Source: Brachionus manjavacas
Taxonomy: Eukaryota; Rotifera; Eurotatoria; Ploima; Brachionidae
DNA length: 64,000 nucleotides
Direction of reading: 5' to 3'
NCBI GenBank assembly: GCA_019054805.1
Contig: JAHQIY010000001.1
Coordinates: forward strand, 2,990,501 to 3,054,500
A program made the translations under genes and the position numbers. The notes below the pieces were generated by a model. The model was not told the DNA's origin. It did not search any database and worked only from the letters and a program-made list of their open reading frames with translations. Below, one piece after another: positions 11,103-21,823 of this stretch (position 1 is the first letter of the stretch; each line of letters opens with the position of its first letter).

Positions 11103-12513
11103 ATGCAAGACAGTATGGTTGGAATGGATCACTCTCAACAAGAGAATAATGACCATTCAAATGCTCAAACTTCACCGTCTTAACTTTATTGTTAAACACA
11201 ACTTTCTCAATTCTCAACAAAAAAGCTAGATGAACAAGTTAAATCTGATCTAACTGCATTCATCTTATCAAATCTCAATCAAATTGCTCGTGTCCCAGTC
11301 AACGACTTAACAGAATGTATATAACATTACATATCGACATGGTCAAACATGTTCGTATTGAAACATCTTTTCATCTCCAAAAACAATTAAATCTCGAAAA
11401 ATTAAAATCGATCTTAAGTATAAAATCGTTCGCAAAAGATATTCACTTGATGATATAACTATTTCTCAAAGAAAATTCATCAGAAGCCGATTTCTTGTTG
11501 GTATAAAAGAAAGTAAACCTCACGCCTCGTCCTTTAAATGAAGATGACCTAGACTAAGTTTGTACGTCTATTGAAGAAGGACATCTATCGATTGATCCAT
11601 TAATCGATCGTAAAAAACAGATATCCACTTAAACGGACATAGTCAAAGCTCAATCGAAACAAATAGATAATCTTTTGATCGAAAATAATTCACTCAAAAC
11701 TATAATAGAAGCCAATACAGCAATTCTCAAGCAAATACAATCGTCACTACCACAACGATCGTATCAAGTACAATTTCCGAGTCTCCCACCGGGAAATACC
11801 GATAACACGTTTAGTCAAAATCATCCACAACTTATTCAACCTCCAGTAAATTAACTTTCTCAAGTAGTTACCACAAACCAAACTGGGAACTTGAATACTC
11901 CTCGACCTCAAAAAAGATCAGCTCCTCAAGATACTGAAACAAACTCAAAAACAAAACAAGGTAAACCTAACGATAATAGGAAAGTCTTGACCAGTCTTGA
12001 CCCTCATATCGTCCTTTTGGTCAAGACTCAATTAAAAGTTTTGACTCTTCAAACCCAACAGGACCATCAAAACCGGTCTATTCGGGGAGCGATGAAGGCT
12101 ACAAAATCGCTAGCCCAATAAAAAACAAAAAAAAGTTTTTTTCCTCGACTGAAAAATACGTCAAATATTCTGGTCATGGTGAAAACAAATCCCTAAAATC
12201 ATGCGAAAGAAAAGTCTACATTGGACGTATTAATATCGATGAAAAGATAGAAGACGTTAAAAATTTTATCGATTCGAAGGTTAAAACATATAGTTTTGTT
12301 CAATTGAAAACGGCTCACAATCAATTCCAATCATTTAAAATCTCAATTAGTGTCTTTGATCTCGACCAAATAAAGAACAACAAAATTTGGAACAAGGGTT
12401 CTGTAATAAACAAATACCGTAAACCCTACAGTGAACTTGAACCCAACAAATTGAATGTTAGACAACAAGCTGAAACTCAAAATGTACAAACTTCTCAAAC
12501 CCAAAACCAATAA
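11103..12513 (+). pseudogene. LINE B ORF1 (nucleic-acid-binding chaperone-like), broken
   Basis: Pieces in order: an N-terminal segment KLDEQVKSDLTAFILSNL near 11225; a coiled-coil-like stretch near 11640-11740 with heptad-spaced Leu/Ile (KQIDNLLIENNSLKTIIEA); a Pro/Gln/Thr-rich, low-complexity middle with a Lys-rich patch (open frame 11891-12121); and a C-terminal domain near 12170-12420 (VYIGRINIDEKIEDVKNFI, then QSFKISISVFDLDQI). The last domain follows the pattern of LINE ORF1 proteins in which a short RNA-binding fold is followed by 'SFKVSV...FWPEGV...RRY'; here 'KIWNKGSVINKYRKPY'. At least three frames are needed, so it is inactive. Confidence 0.6.
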
Positions 12514-12520
12514 ACAATTA

Positions 12521-13180
12521 TGTCAGTAAATATTTTTTTATTTCCTCTCTTAATTGTCATAATCCTAAAGCTAATTTTTCTTATTGTAAATTCCTGGCTC
12601 AAAACTCATCCATTTGTTACCTTAACGAACTTTGGACCAAAAAGAGTGAATATGACTTAATTAAGGATTTGTGTCCAAAAAATAAGAAATTTAATACTCT
12701 CTATCAATCTGACATGCCAAACTACCCCATAAAGGGTAGGCCGCTTGGTGCCCAATGTTGGATTCTTGATCAAACTTGTGAATTATTAGATCATGAATTT
12801 GTAAATAGACACTAGTTACGTTCATTTGAAGCTTTTGGGCTATGAGGTGCTTGTGATGGGAGTTTACATGCCTTTTTATGATCCAAACAATGCTGCACAA
12901 TCTATTTCAATGTATGAGTTGGTAATTAGTACAATAACGTCACTCACAAGTATCTTTAAAGAAAAGGGCATTCCAATCATCATTGTATGTGACTTTAACG
13001 CTGATCCCTTTAGATCTAATAAAACTGACCTGATCCTAAACAACTTTCTATCAAGTTCAAACTTCGTCTTATTCGACTCTCTTAACACTCAACTTCACTC
13101 TTATACTTACTCAAAACCAGGGAAAATCGTAAACTATTATGCTAACCTTGATCAAATTCTACTTCTTGATAACAGTTAAC
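12521..13180 (+). pseudogene. LINE B ORF2 endonuclease domain, broken
   Basis: An apurinic-type endonuclease of a LINE ORF2. The N-terminal part (about 12540-12820) reads in one frame with the diagnostic GRPLGAQCWILD. The second half is open from 12826 to 13179 and contains GVYMPFYD followed by the catalytic motif as CDFNADPF, where GDFN is usual, and SYTYSKPGK near the end. A frameshift or stop separates the halves. The substitution at the start of the GDFN motif and the breaks make activity unlikely. It follows ORF1 by only a few bases, the usual LINE arrangement. Confidence 0.65.
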
Positions 13181-13837
13181 AGTTTAACAGACTTTAATTG
13201 TAACATAATCGATGATATTGGAAACGTAAGTTATCAAAGGTCGCTTAGATGTAACTTTACAATGTTATCTAATACGAAATTTCACAATTCACTTATGGTC
13301 TTGAAAACTTAACACTGGACAACAAAACACTCAAAACATAAATCAAAACAATCTTGTTAGACAAATGTTTAAGCTAAAATCTAATTGTCACATTTCTGGT
13401 ATACTAAAAGTTCTTAGACTCTTTAAGATCGAACAACTTTATCTTTTTTCTAAGATGTCCTTTATCAGTTTAATTGGATTTAACCACTTATCTTCACAAA
13501 TATTTAAATACTTATGTAATAAAATTTCAATGAACAAAATTTGTTCTGCCCTCTCCTTTGGTAATGATCTCAAAAGTTTGATGCAGTTCACTAATAAAAA
13601 CCTCGATACAATACTAAATAGTATTATATATAAAAATATATGGTCAGCTTATTGGATCTTAAGCGTCATTTTTACTTACGTGACGGAATCTCGGACTCTA
13701 TTGAGCTTTTTTTAAATAACTTAAGATTCAAGTCTTTTCAAATATTTCTAAATGAATTAATAAAACCAAATTAAAGTCAGTTCACTACTTCTGGTCGAGG
13801 GATGTCTCATAAATAACTTTACATTTTCTTCTATTTT

Positions 13838-13930
13838 TTTTTTTTTTTTTTTTTATGCAAGACTTATTATTTTTTTATTTATTTGTTTTCTGTACCGAGC
13901 TAAAGCTCCTTCAGAATTAGTTAAAAATAA
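13838..13930 (-). mobile_element. 3' end and poly(A) tail of a minus-strand LINE
   Basis: On the minus strand this reads TTCTGAAGGAGCTTTAGCTC, GGTAC, then A-rich sequence with AAATAAATAA, ending in about 20 A (the poly(T) at 13838-13857 on the plus strand). The GAGC-TTTA-GCTC hairpin and the following AAATAAATA-like tail recur at 39648-39690 and 59270-59312, so this is a LINE 3' terminus. Confidence 0.65.
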
Positions 13931-14099
13931 AATAAAAAAAATAAAATAAAAATAATTAAAGTTAATAAAATTAGAAAAAAAAAAAAAAAGAATCAAAATA
14001 GAGTAAATAAGCTAAAAAAATGAAAGTTGAAAAGACAAAAATTGGAAAAGATTGTTACATGTGGCACATGTTTAAATAGTTCAAGCAAAACTAATTGTA

Positions 14100-14522
14100 A
14101 TTTTACTTTACTTCTCCTGATGGATGTTAATTTGAATTAAATAATAATGAGATACTTGTTTGGTTTCAGATTTGATTGAGTTAATGTTGATGTGTGCTAT
14201 TTGAATTTGTTTATTCATGATGATGATCCATAAAGTCTTATCATTTAGTTGAGATATTTCACTTTCATTCTCACCTTCCAGTTTATAGCTGTATATTAAT
14301 GGTTGGATACTTTGGAAAATTATTTGATCAAAATGCTTGTTTATCAAATTTGTGTAGAAAGTAGAAGTTCCTCCAATTATTAATTTGGTCACATCTGATA
14401 AGTTGGCTATTAATTCAGTTTGAATTTTAAAATTCTTTTGAGATTTTTTCTTTATGTGTTCATGATATCTAATTGAGTTGAAATTTGCTGCTGGCTTTCT
14501 ATGTTTGTTGCGTTGGATCGTG
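14100..14522 (-). pseudogene. LINE ORF1/ORF2 junction fragment
   Basis: An open minus-strand frame (14539-14108) reads into MNKQIQIAHININSIKSE near its end. That is the classic start of a LINE ORF2 endonuclease (short hydrophobic start, then HxNINSI). What precedes it (DVTKLIIGGTSTFYTNLI and so on) is probably the end of ORF1 or a 5' leader. The fragment abuts, in opposite orientation, a piece of the LINE A linker at 14523. It may belong to the same family as LINE A, because LINE A begins just after this point of ORF2. Confidence 0.5.
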
Positions 14523-14745
14523 TGACTTACTTGACTCATATCACTATTTATTAGCAGCTACACTTGACTACCAGAGAATCAACTCCGATAAAATATGGTG
14601 TAAGATAACAAACTGGCTGAAATACACAAGTAAAATCGAAAAAACAAACATTGAATACGAAATATCACTTGAAGACACACTTGAAAGCAAAGTACAAAAA
14701 TTGAACAAAATCCTTCGATTAGAATTGAGTTCAACTAATTGACTT
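14523..14745 (+). mobile_element. LINE A linker fragment, inverted copy
   Basis: The plus-strand sequence from about 14523 to 14702 is almost identical to the reverse complement of about 9186-9366. Both encode YLLAATLDYQRINSDKIW followed by KTNIEYEISLEDTLES. The frame stays open here to 14742. This fixes the two sites as copies of one LINE family. Confidence 0.8.
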
Positions 14746-14889
14746 GTTTAGTCTTCAATAAATTCAGTTTGTCATTTATTCCTAACCAAAAATTAAATAA
14801 CAACTTAAATAATTAAATAGCAAAAAAAAAATGCTTAAACAATAGTCTAAAAAAAAAGAAATATATTCTAATAGATAATAAAATTCGAG

Positions 14890-17010
14890 GCAAAATTTTA
14901 TGTAAAAAATTCTACCTTCAAAAGGTCATTTAATAAATTATACAAATAAAAATAATTTAAATTCAGTTCCATATTTAGTTTTATTTGTGGGACAATAAAC
15001 TTTACCGAATCAACTAGACCTCGATTACTCTCCAAAAATATATTATCAATCAGCACTATTGAAGTCTTGGTACTGTAGTCATTAACATTAATATGAATTT
15101 TTCTCCCAATATTGCTAAGTTGTTTACAGAACGAAGTATTTTTCTGATTATAAATTTTGTACTCTTCGATAAGAAACACCAATACATCCCAACATATTGA
15201 ACTATTTTTCAACTGCTTCAAGAAAAATATCTTATGTTTCATATATAGCTGCTCTACCATCTCTAGGCGCAAGGATTCCAACATAGGCCTAAATCTAGCC
15301 AAATTTTCGAATCCCAAACGCTCTCTTGATTAGCAAATTTTGTCTTATGTCAAGTTCGTTTAGTTTCTTTTCGCCAATAAAGACCATAACCAAATGGCAA
15401 CGGAAGATTGATTGGCAAAACTGCTTATATGACAAACTGACCAATTGCGGACATGTAGACTTAGGTTTACAGCCAAGCCCGTATAAAGAATCAAAACTCC
15501 TTTCAACTTTCTTCCACTTTTTTTCAACAAAATTCCAAACGAAGTCGTTATCACCAATTGGGAGACCAAAATACTCTACATCTTGAGCTTTCGATATCTC
15601 AAGACCATTAAGATTAAAGTTTTTTACATCTAAAGATTTACCTTTTGAAAAGTAAGAGCAGCAGATTTTCTTGGATTAAAATCAATTTTCCAACATTAAG
15701 CAAATTTTGAACATTAGTCCAGTAGTATTTGACGGTGGCCAGAAGACGTTGCTTGAATTACAATCACCACAATAACCAATTACCGATAAATTCAGCCGAT
15801 TAATTGATGCACCAAAATTTAGCTCTGTTCATTCACTTATTAGTTCATTTATAAAATAGTTGAACAAGTGAGGTGAAAGAATGCCTCCTTGTTTGACACC
15901 CTCGGTTGTTTCCATAAAATAACCCACTTTTTTCTCATATTTAACACTAATTTTCGAAACACTGTAGTAATAGTATAAAAGTCGCCTTATTTCATTTGGT
16001 ATCTTGTCAATGAGCTTATAAAAGAGCCCATCTCTCCAAAGCTTATCGAACGCTTTACTTGCATCTAAGAAAATGACATGAAGTTTTGAACCATTTTTCC
16101 TGTAATAATTAATTGTCTCATTTACCAAAAAATAAGCATGTTTACATGATACGTTTTTTTTTGTAACCAAATTGATTAACATGGATTTGACTGAGGCAAT
16201 CCATTTTATTTAAGAGCAGTGCCTCGAAGACTGAAGCTAACGAGTTCGATACTGAGATTGGACGAAAATGACTTGGATCCTTTGTAACACCTTTCTTTGG
16301 AATCGGAGTGACCATAGAAACAATGAAATTCTCTGGTAAATAACCATAACACAGCGACGCATTGAAAATCCATGTAATAATAGAGATCAAATTTTTGCAT
16401 GATCCTAATGAATAAAATTCATTGCAAATACCATCATATCCAGCCGATTTGTTTCGTTTTAGTGAATTGAAGTTTTTCTCTACATCACTTTCGCAAAAAA
16501 AGGGTTCAAAATTTTCATTTTTTAAATTTTGACAATGATTGTCTACGATGTTTTTAACCTCTTTATGAGAATCTAGATGAACCTTTCCTTTATGTGAAAA
16601 CAATTCTGCATAAAATTTGGAAAATTCTTTAACATCAAGTTTGCTTGAGCACTTGTTTATTCGATTTCGAATACTTCTAAACCTACTTATTTTTCTCCAA
16701 AAGGTTTGACAACTATAATCTTTTAGCTTACTTAGACTAATATTTTTTAATTGATCTTGCTTAAACGCCTCTAAACGAATTAAAGACCTAAGTTTCTTTT
16801 TGTTATTATTAATTAATGACCTAAGTGTCTTATCTTTGAAGTTGGATCTTTCGAATTCATCATAAAGGTTTTTTATGACGCTAGTTACTTCATCAATTTC
16901 ACCATTACTGTATCTTGTATAACCAAATTTTTGCTTAAAGCTTTTTCGATTTATTTCATTTTCACTTATTCTAGCAGACTTGAGGAAATTATCGTTGAAG
17001 TATAAAAAAT
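14890..17010 (-). pseudogene. LINE C reverse transcriptase, inactive
   Basis: Minus-strand ORF2 of a non-LTR element, read from 17010 to 14890. The linker lies at about 16980-16600. The RT fingers are in the open frame 16603-16142 (KSAGYDGICNEFYSLGS, then MVTPIPKKGVTKDPSHFRPI). The palm is in the frame 16182-15829 with FLDASKAFDKLW (first catalytic Asp) and GVKQGGILSPHLFN. A frameshift near 16150 separates fingers and palm. The catalytic YADD box, expected around 15770, reads YCGD, so one essential Asp is lost. The thumb and C-terminal region follow with further breaks (for example a frame 15317-14898). No endonuclease is visible upstream, so the copy is also 5'-truncated. Confidence 0.8.
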
Positions 17011-17139
17011 TCTTTTACTTTCTTTATTTATTCTAATATTAATTGTTTTCAATTTTTTTAGAATATTTTTGTCATAAAAATGAATCATAAGCCAAATAGA
17101 AAAAAAATAAAAAAGACATTTTCAGCTCAATCTTGTCCA

Positions 17140-17565
17140 AGAGGATTCTTGATTCGTATTCAAGTGCAAAGGAACATAGCCAGCAATATCAAGCAATTTC
17201 CTTAACAAATTCTGACACAGCTAGTGAAAACCAAGCGTTAGAATTGAGTTCAAATTGTGGAACCAATTAACATCTAAATACAAACTCATTTTCTAAGCAA
17301 GCTGAAAAAAAGATCGTAATCAAGTTTTAAAAGTTCTTCACTGCATTGAGTGTGAAAAGATAGAAATTAGAAAAGTATTATTCAGCGTCAACGTAAAAGA
17401 CAAATTTTAATTTCTATGAAATAGAATTTAAATTCCCTTCAAAATTATTTCACAGGTAGAAGCAACCGAAGAAGTTAAATTAGCTGCCAAAAAATCCGTA
17501 AGAAAGCAAGTGTTCTGTACTATTTGTGGTGAATTTTTGAAGAAAGAAAAATACATTAAATTATA
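17140..17565 (+). other. Coding-like fragment ending in a partial zinc finger
   Basis: A short exon-like stretch after TTTCACAG at 17455 reads VEATEEVKLAAKKSVRKQVF, then CTICGEFLKKEKYIKL and a stop at about 17565. The CxxC followed by a basic stretch resembles the first half of a C2H2 finger, but the two histidines are missing. Upstream, 17140-17260 has a Ser/Gln-rich open stretch (ILDSYSSAKEHSQQYQAISL) in a different frame. It may be a remnant of a transposon protein with a zinc-finger tail. I cannot assign it further. Confidence 0.3.
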
Positions 17566-17569
17566 AAAA

Positions 17570-18540
17570 ATAAATATATCTGTCGATAAAAAATAAATAA
17601 AAATCTTTTTTTAAAAACTTGTTTTAATAAATCGAAAAAAACTTTTTTTCTGAAAGCTTTAATAAACGTTAAATATATTATATTTAATAATATTTTGCTA
17701 TTAAAAAAATTTTGATTGCAAAAAATGTGATGATTGTTAAATGATCTCATTCATTTAAAATATTTTAAAACAGATTTGAAATATTGTTTGAATTTTCAAG
17801 TAAAATCTTAATTTTTTCTTTTCTGAATTAAAAAATAAATGGTTTTATATTTTGTGTTTCAATTATCAAATGTTATCCTTTTATTCGTGGTCAAATATTA
17901 AAAATTTGACTACATTGGGTTCTTTAAAGCTCATTTTTTGAGTTATTTGACTTAAATATAAAAATTTTAAAAATTAATTTTTTTTATAAAAAATTCATCA
18001 ATGATTTGATTATTTATTTATTTAATTGAAACTTCATTGTGGAGAAGCAAATGTTAAAAGGAAAAATTAATTTTAATTATGAGTAAAAAAATAATATTGA
18101 AGAAATTTTGAGTTTCGAAGGATTATTTAAAGTTAAAAAATTTGGAGAGAAGAGCAAAATTAGTTGAAAATGAATTCTTTGAATTTGCTTCCTCGCACAT
18201 CGAATGAAAGATAAGATATGAAACTGTTTGATTTTATGAAAGAAAGCTTTGAGAAGAGGTAAAGTTCTTAAAAGTTAAATATCTTCAATACTTTAAGTAC
18301 TCTGGACATCTGACATGTCGATCGAAGGTAAAACATTTGTCTAATTAGGTTGTTTTGTTAGAGATTAAAAGAGACTTTAGTCCCACAGTTAAAAGTTAAG
18401 TTTTAAAAACCGTAGGTAAATTGGAATTACAGTGGTGATTCGCTACATGGATTTTACAAAATTCTACTTAGAATTACGTAAAATATTGTTAACATTTGTT
18501 AAACCAAAAAAAGCCCAAAAAGTTTGAATAAATGCAATTA
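17570..18540. other. AT-rich spacer
   Basis: No coding sequence or repeat recognised, apart from a TTACGTAA-like motif near 18475 shared with the neighbouring inverted-repeat element. Confidence 0.45.
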
Positions 18541-18544
18541 TTTA

Positions 18545-19165
18545 ATAAATTTTCAATTTTTTTGGTTTTTGCTTTTGAAAAGATTCAAAAATGAGCATTT
18601 TAAAATTTAACTTTTTTTACTTAAATTTACGTAAGATTCAATTTTAAAATAGGTAAAAAAATGGTAAAATTTGAGAAAATAGTAACAAAACGTATAAATA
18701 CCAGATTTTCGAAAATTTTTTTAAATTTTATAATTTTTTTCGTCTAATTTGATTATATTTTTCGTCTAGTTGTTTTCTTTGCCCATCTTAAGAGAATTTT
18801 GTGCTCTATTCCAAGCTTCTTTAAAAGTAAAATTCTTCGGCACAAAATTAACCAATTTTCCTCTAAAAGAATTTGTAAATAAACTGGTTAATTAGTCAAT
18901 TTTTTTTTAATTTACTTTTTACCTCTAACATTATTTCAGGGTAAGTCGTCAGACTTGAATCCCATTTATATCGTTTGTAACGATCTTAAATTTATAATTA
19001 TTACGTTTTTTTATTATTTTTTCTCAAATTTTACTTTTTTTACCTATTTTTACCTATTTTAAAATTGAATCTTACGTAAATTTAAGTAAAAAAAGTAAAA
19101 TTTTAAAATGCTCATTTTTGAGTCTTTTCAAAAGCAAAAATTGAAAAAATTGAGATTTTATCAAA
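18545..19165. repeat. Inverted-repeat (MITE-like) element with arms of about 110-130 bp
   Basis: The left arm (about 18553-18690) and the right arm (about 19020-19152) are near-perfect reverse complements. The core of each contains GCTTTTGAAAAGA, CAAAAATGAGCATTTTAAAA, TTTACTTAAATTTACGTAAG and TTTTAAAATAGGTAAAAA, with only scattered mismatches and small length differences. The roughly 330-bp middle is non-coding. The size and structure fit a non-autonomous DNA transposon or a foldback element. Target duplication and exact ends were not resolved. Confidence 0.75.
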
Positions 19166-19169
19166 AAAT

Positions 19170-19923
19170 TTTTTAATTGATAAAAAAAGATGAATTAAAC
19201 AAAAAATTTGAGTTACTGTACAAAATCGGTAACTGTGGATTGTTTTAACATCTTTCTTGTGCAATATTTTCAATAAAAAATCAACAATATTGGAAAATCT
19301 TTTATATTGACAAAAAAAAATTTTAAATCATTAATTCTATCGAGGAATTTTTAAGACTTCCGAATCACTGTCTTCTTTTTTCACAACATCTGAAATTGAA
19401 TTTTTAATTTCGAAATCAGCTAATAATGTGAATTCATTTTTTTATATTAAAAAAAAAAATTTATATATATATTTTAGCAAAAGAATATAATTTAATATAA
19501 AAATATAATTTATAAAAAAAATACATATTTTAGCAAAAGAATTCAAAAAAATTTTTTATAAAATAGAGAAATAAAAATTAAAGGAATTTTTTTTTCAAAG
19601 AAGTATTCAAATGATTTTTTTAAAGAGTAGCAAAACTTAGATTTTTTATAAATTAAATTTTTATTTTTTTATTCAAAATAGTAATTTGAAACTTTTGAAA
19701 AATATTTATTAACTTGGTTTCTTTTATTTTATTATGTAAATTTTTTAAAAAATAAAATTATTTTACTCTTCAGCAAGATGCACTTTCTTTGTTTTGAATT
19801 AGTTTATTTGTCATTGTTATTATCTGTAATTAGATTAGATTGTCAAGTAATGCTGATTTTATTAAGTTTTTGTTTCATCTAAATACTTTTTATTTCTTTT
19901 TTTATTGTCACCTAGTATGTGAC
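19170..19923. repeat. Dispersed 0.75-kb repeat, uninterrupted copy
   Basis: From AATTTTTTAATTGATAAAAA at about 19170 to CACCTAGTATGTGACCA at 19923, this segment is nearly identical to two blocks at about 24729-25229 and 27846-28101, which are separated there by a hAT transposon. Differences are single bases and small indels. On the minus strand, near 19430-19345, it encodes NEFTLLADFEIKNSISDVVK followed by KEDSDSE, so the repeat probably carries part of an old coding sequence. Here it acts as the empty site for the hAT insertion. Confidence 0.8.
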
Positions 19924-19948
19924 CATTTCTAAATTAAAGTTCAAAGCT

Positions 19949-20140
19949 TAAAAAAAGAATTTTCAATATTTTTTTTCTCAGTTGATCAAATAAAAAGTTT
20001 TATTTTAAATATGAAAATGCTTGCAATATTCACTTAGAAATATTTTTTTTTTGAAACTGAAAAAATATCTAATCGCACTTTTGCAATGTTATTTCAACAG
20101 GAGATGCATTTTGCAGTTCAAACCCAAAAAATTAAACCTA
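19949..20140. repeat. Second dispersed repeat; empty site for the 39.8-kb hAT
   Basis: This segment (AAAAGAATTTTCAATATTTT ... AAATATGAAAATGCTTGCAA ... TTGAAACTGAAAAAATATC ... GTTCAAACCCAAAAAATTAA) is homologous to 39705-39835 plus 42787-42871, which flank the hAT element. At the junction this copy reads TTTGAAACTG, and the occupied copy has TTTGAGAA and TTTGAGACTG on either side of the insertion. Confidence 0.7.
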
Positions 20141-20214
20141 ATTAAATTTGGGGATTTATTTCTTTCTGCTAGTGAATTTTTTTCTTCTGCTTTTAAATTT
20201 TTTGATAGCTAAAT

Positions 20215-20640
20215 TTGACGAAAAAAGACGATTTTCATGTTATTCACAAAGTAGTTAAGGTAATTGTCCAGTTCAAATGTATTTGCTCTTGCACCAAGAT
20301 TCACAAAAATGCACTCTGCACATGTAAACAGATAAACATAATCATGCAAGTAAATGTGAATTACAATTTGATGATCAACGTTTAAATCCAAATTTTAAGG
20401 ATGAGATACTAAAAATTTACGAAAATGGAACTAAGTCAACTGCTCTTATTCTTGATAAACTAGACGATAAGGATATGGTCGCTTCTGCCAAAATTTTGGT
20501 CAAAATTATCAAGCTGATGCGCAAAAATCTTCAAATGGTCCAAAACGTCGCGGCAGATCTCGTGGTTCTACAACTAAAAAAAGAAATACAGAAAATAGTT
20601 CTGTCAGAAAATCAAAAAGAGAGCGAAAAAACTAAAATTG
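20215..20640 (+). pseudogene. Possible FLYWCH-type finger remnant with coding tail
   Basis: Plus-strand sequence has a cysteine-rich block (CICSC near 20275 and CTCK in the same frame near 20317), then in a shifted frame KHNHASKCEL near 20340 and DDQRLNPNFKDEILKIYENG to about 20430. The order Cys...Cys...HNHAS is like the end of a FLYWCH finger followed by the linker of a transposase-associated protein. After 20450 a Lys/Gln-rich stretch continues to a stop near 20632. Several frames are needed. The identification is tentative. Confidence 0.35.
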
Positions 20641-20649
20641 ATTGAAATT

Positions 20650-21800
20650 TTTATATTTTTTGTCGGTACTTAGCTTAATTTTTTTTTTTCCTTTTCAAAT
20701 TTAATATGAATAAAATTTTATAAAAATATTTATGGTTATTTTTTTATATTTATATTTTTACTATCATATATAACATAATTTTGAATTAGAATTCAAATTT
20801 AATTAATTTTTTTAAAAATATTTGATTAGAGATGTTCATTTTCGAGCAAAATCATGTAAGTTAATGGAGACCAATAGTTACTTAAAGTACGTGATAGATT
20901 GAATCAAGGTATTTAGCAATGTAAGGTAAACACGTGCTTATCATTTGATAAAGATCGAATTACAAATCAAATTTTTTTAGAAATTGGTCTTATTTATTTT
21001 TCAATTAGGAAAATTAGCAGCACATCCGTTCGAGATCTATTTTACGTAAAACTTGGAAACTTGAAATATTTACACGTTAAAGTAATAATCCATAAACGAC
21101 ACTAATCACGAAACGAGAGCTCTAATTGCCAACAGTTGACTTGCACGTATCCAAGGCCGAAATTTAAAAGCTTGATTGCTGAAGGTATGTGATTAAAAGC
21201 TTTTAGAGCGAACAAAACACAAATTCAAATAAAACGGAAGCAAATTTCTCGAAAGCGTGTTCAAAAGATCGCTATCGATTTCAGATTCGATCAAGTTTAA
21301 TCAGATATATTTTCATTGCTTAGGAAATAAATTCAAATTTATATATTTTTTTAAATTGGATTATCTGCTTGAAATAAAAACAACCCGGACGTGCATTAAA
21401 ATATTTAGCACTTCCAAGACCAACACGACAAGTCTTAAGAATTTTTTTTAATATTTGCATGCAATTTAATTTAAATAGATACTTGATACTCCCCGTACAT
21501 CCTTAAATCTCTGTTTAGATATAAATTCTCACCGATAATGTAATTCCGCTAGACCAAATTTTTCACCTTAATGGGCATATGTTTTTTTATTTTTTCATTT
21601 TAAAATTAATAAAAAAATGCGTTTTAAAACCACAGGAATTTAAATGGCTATATCCTCTAGTTGAACACATTTATTCAATATTGACCGGCAGAAAAATTTT
21701 ATTAAATTTTTTCATTGATTTTTTATTTTTTTTTGAAAGCAAAAAAAAAATTTTAAAAAGCAACCATTTACATTAATTAAATACTTTGGTTTATTACAAA
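20650..21800. other. Non-coding spacer with a GC-richer block
   Basis: About 20860-21300 is less AT-biased than its surroundings but I found no open frame with a motif, no tRNA signature and no repeat of it elsewhere in the window. The rest is plain AT-rich sequence. Confidence 0.4.
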
Positions 21801-21823
21801 AATATTTTTTTTACTAAAATAAA

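Larger units (their letters stand above)
11095..13830 (+). mobile_element. LINE B: ORF1 plus endonuclease half of a CR1/Jockey-like element
   Basis: A plus-strand non-LTR element whose 5' half is recognisable: an ORF1 (about 11100-12513), then an ORF2 that opens with an endonuclease (about 12521-13180), then the poorly conserved endonuclease-RT linker to about 13790. No reverse transcriptase follows. That is unusual, because LINE copies normally lose the 5' end, not the 3' end. At 13838 a minus-strand LINE tail with a long poly(T) begins, so the 3' half may have been displaced or deleted around that insertion. Stops and frameshifts occur throughout. Confidence 0.65.

Noticed and set aside
11095-17010. 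LINE B (plus) and LINE C (minus) as two halves of one twin-primed insertion.
   Set aside because: In twin priming the inverted 5' part must lie on the far side of the 3' part from the poly(A) end; here the order is the opposite.
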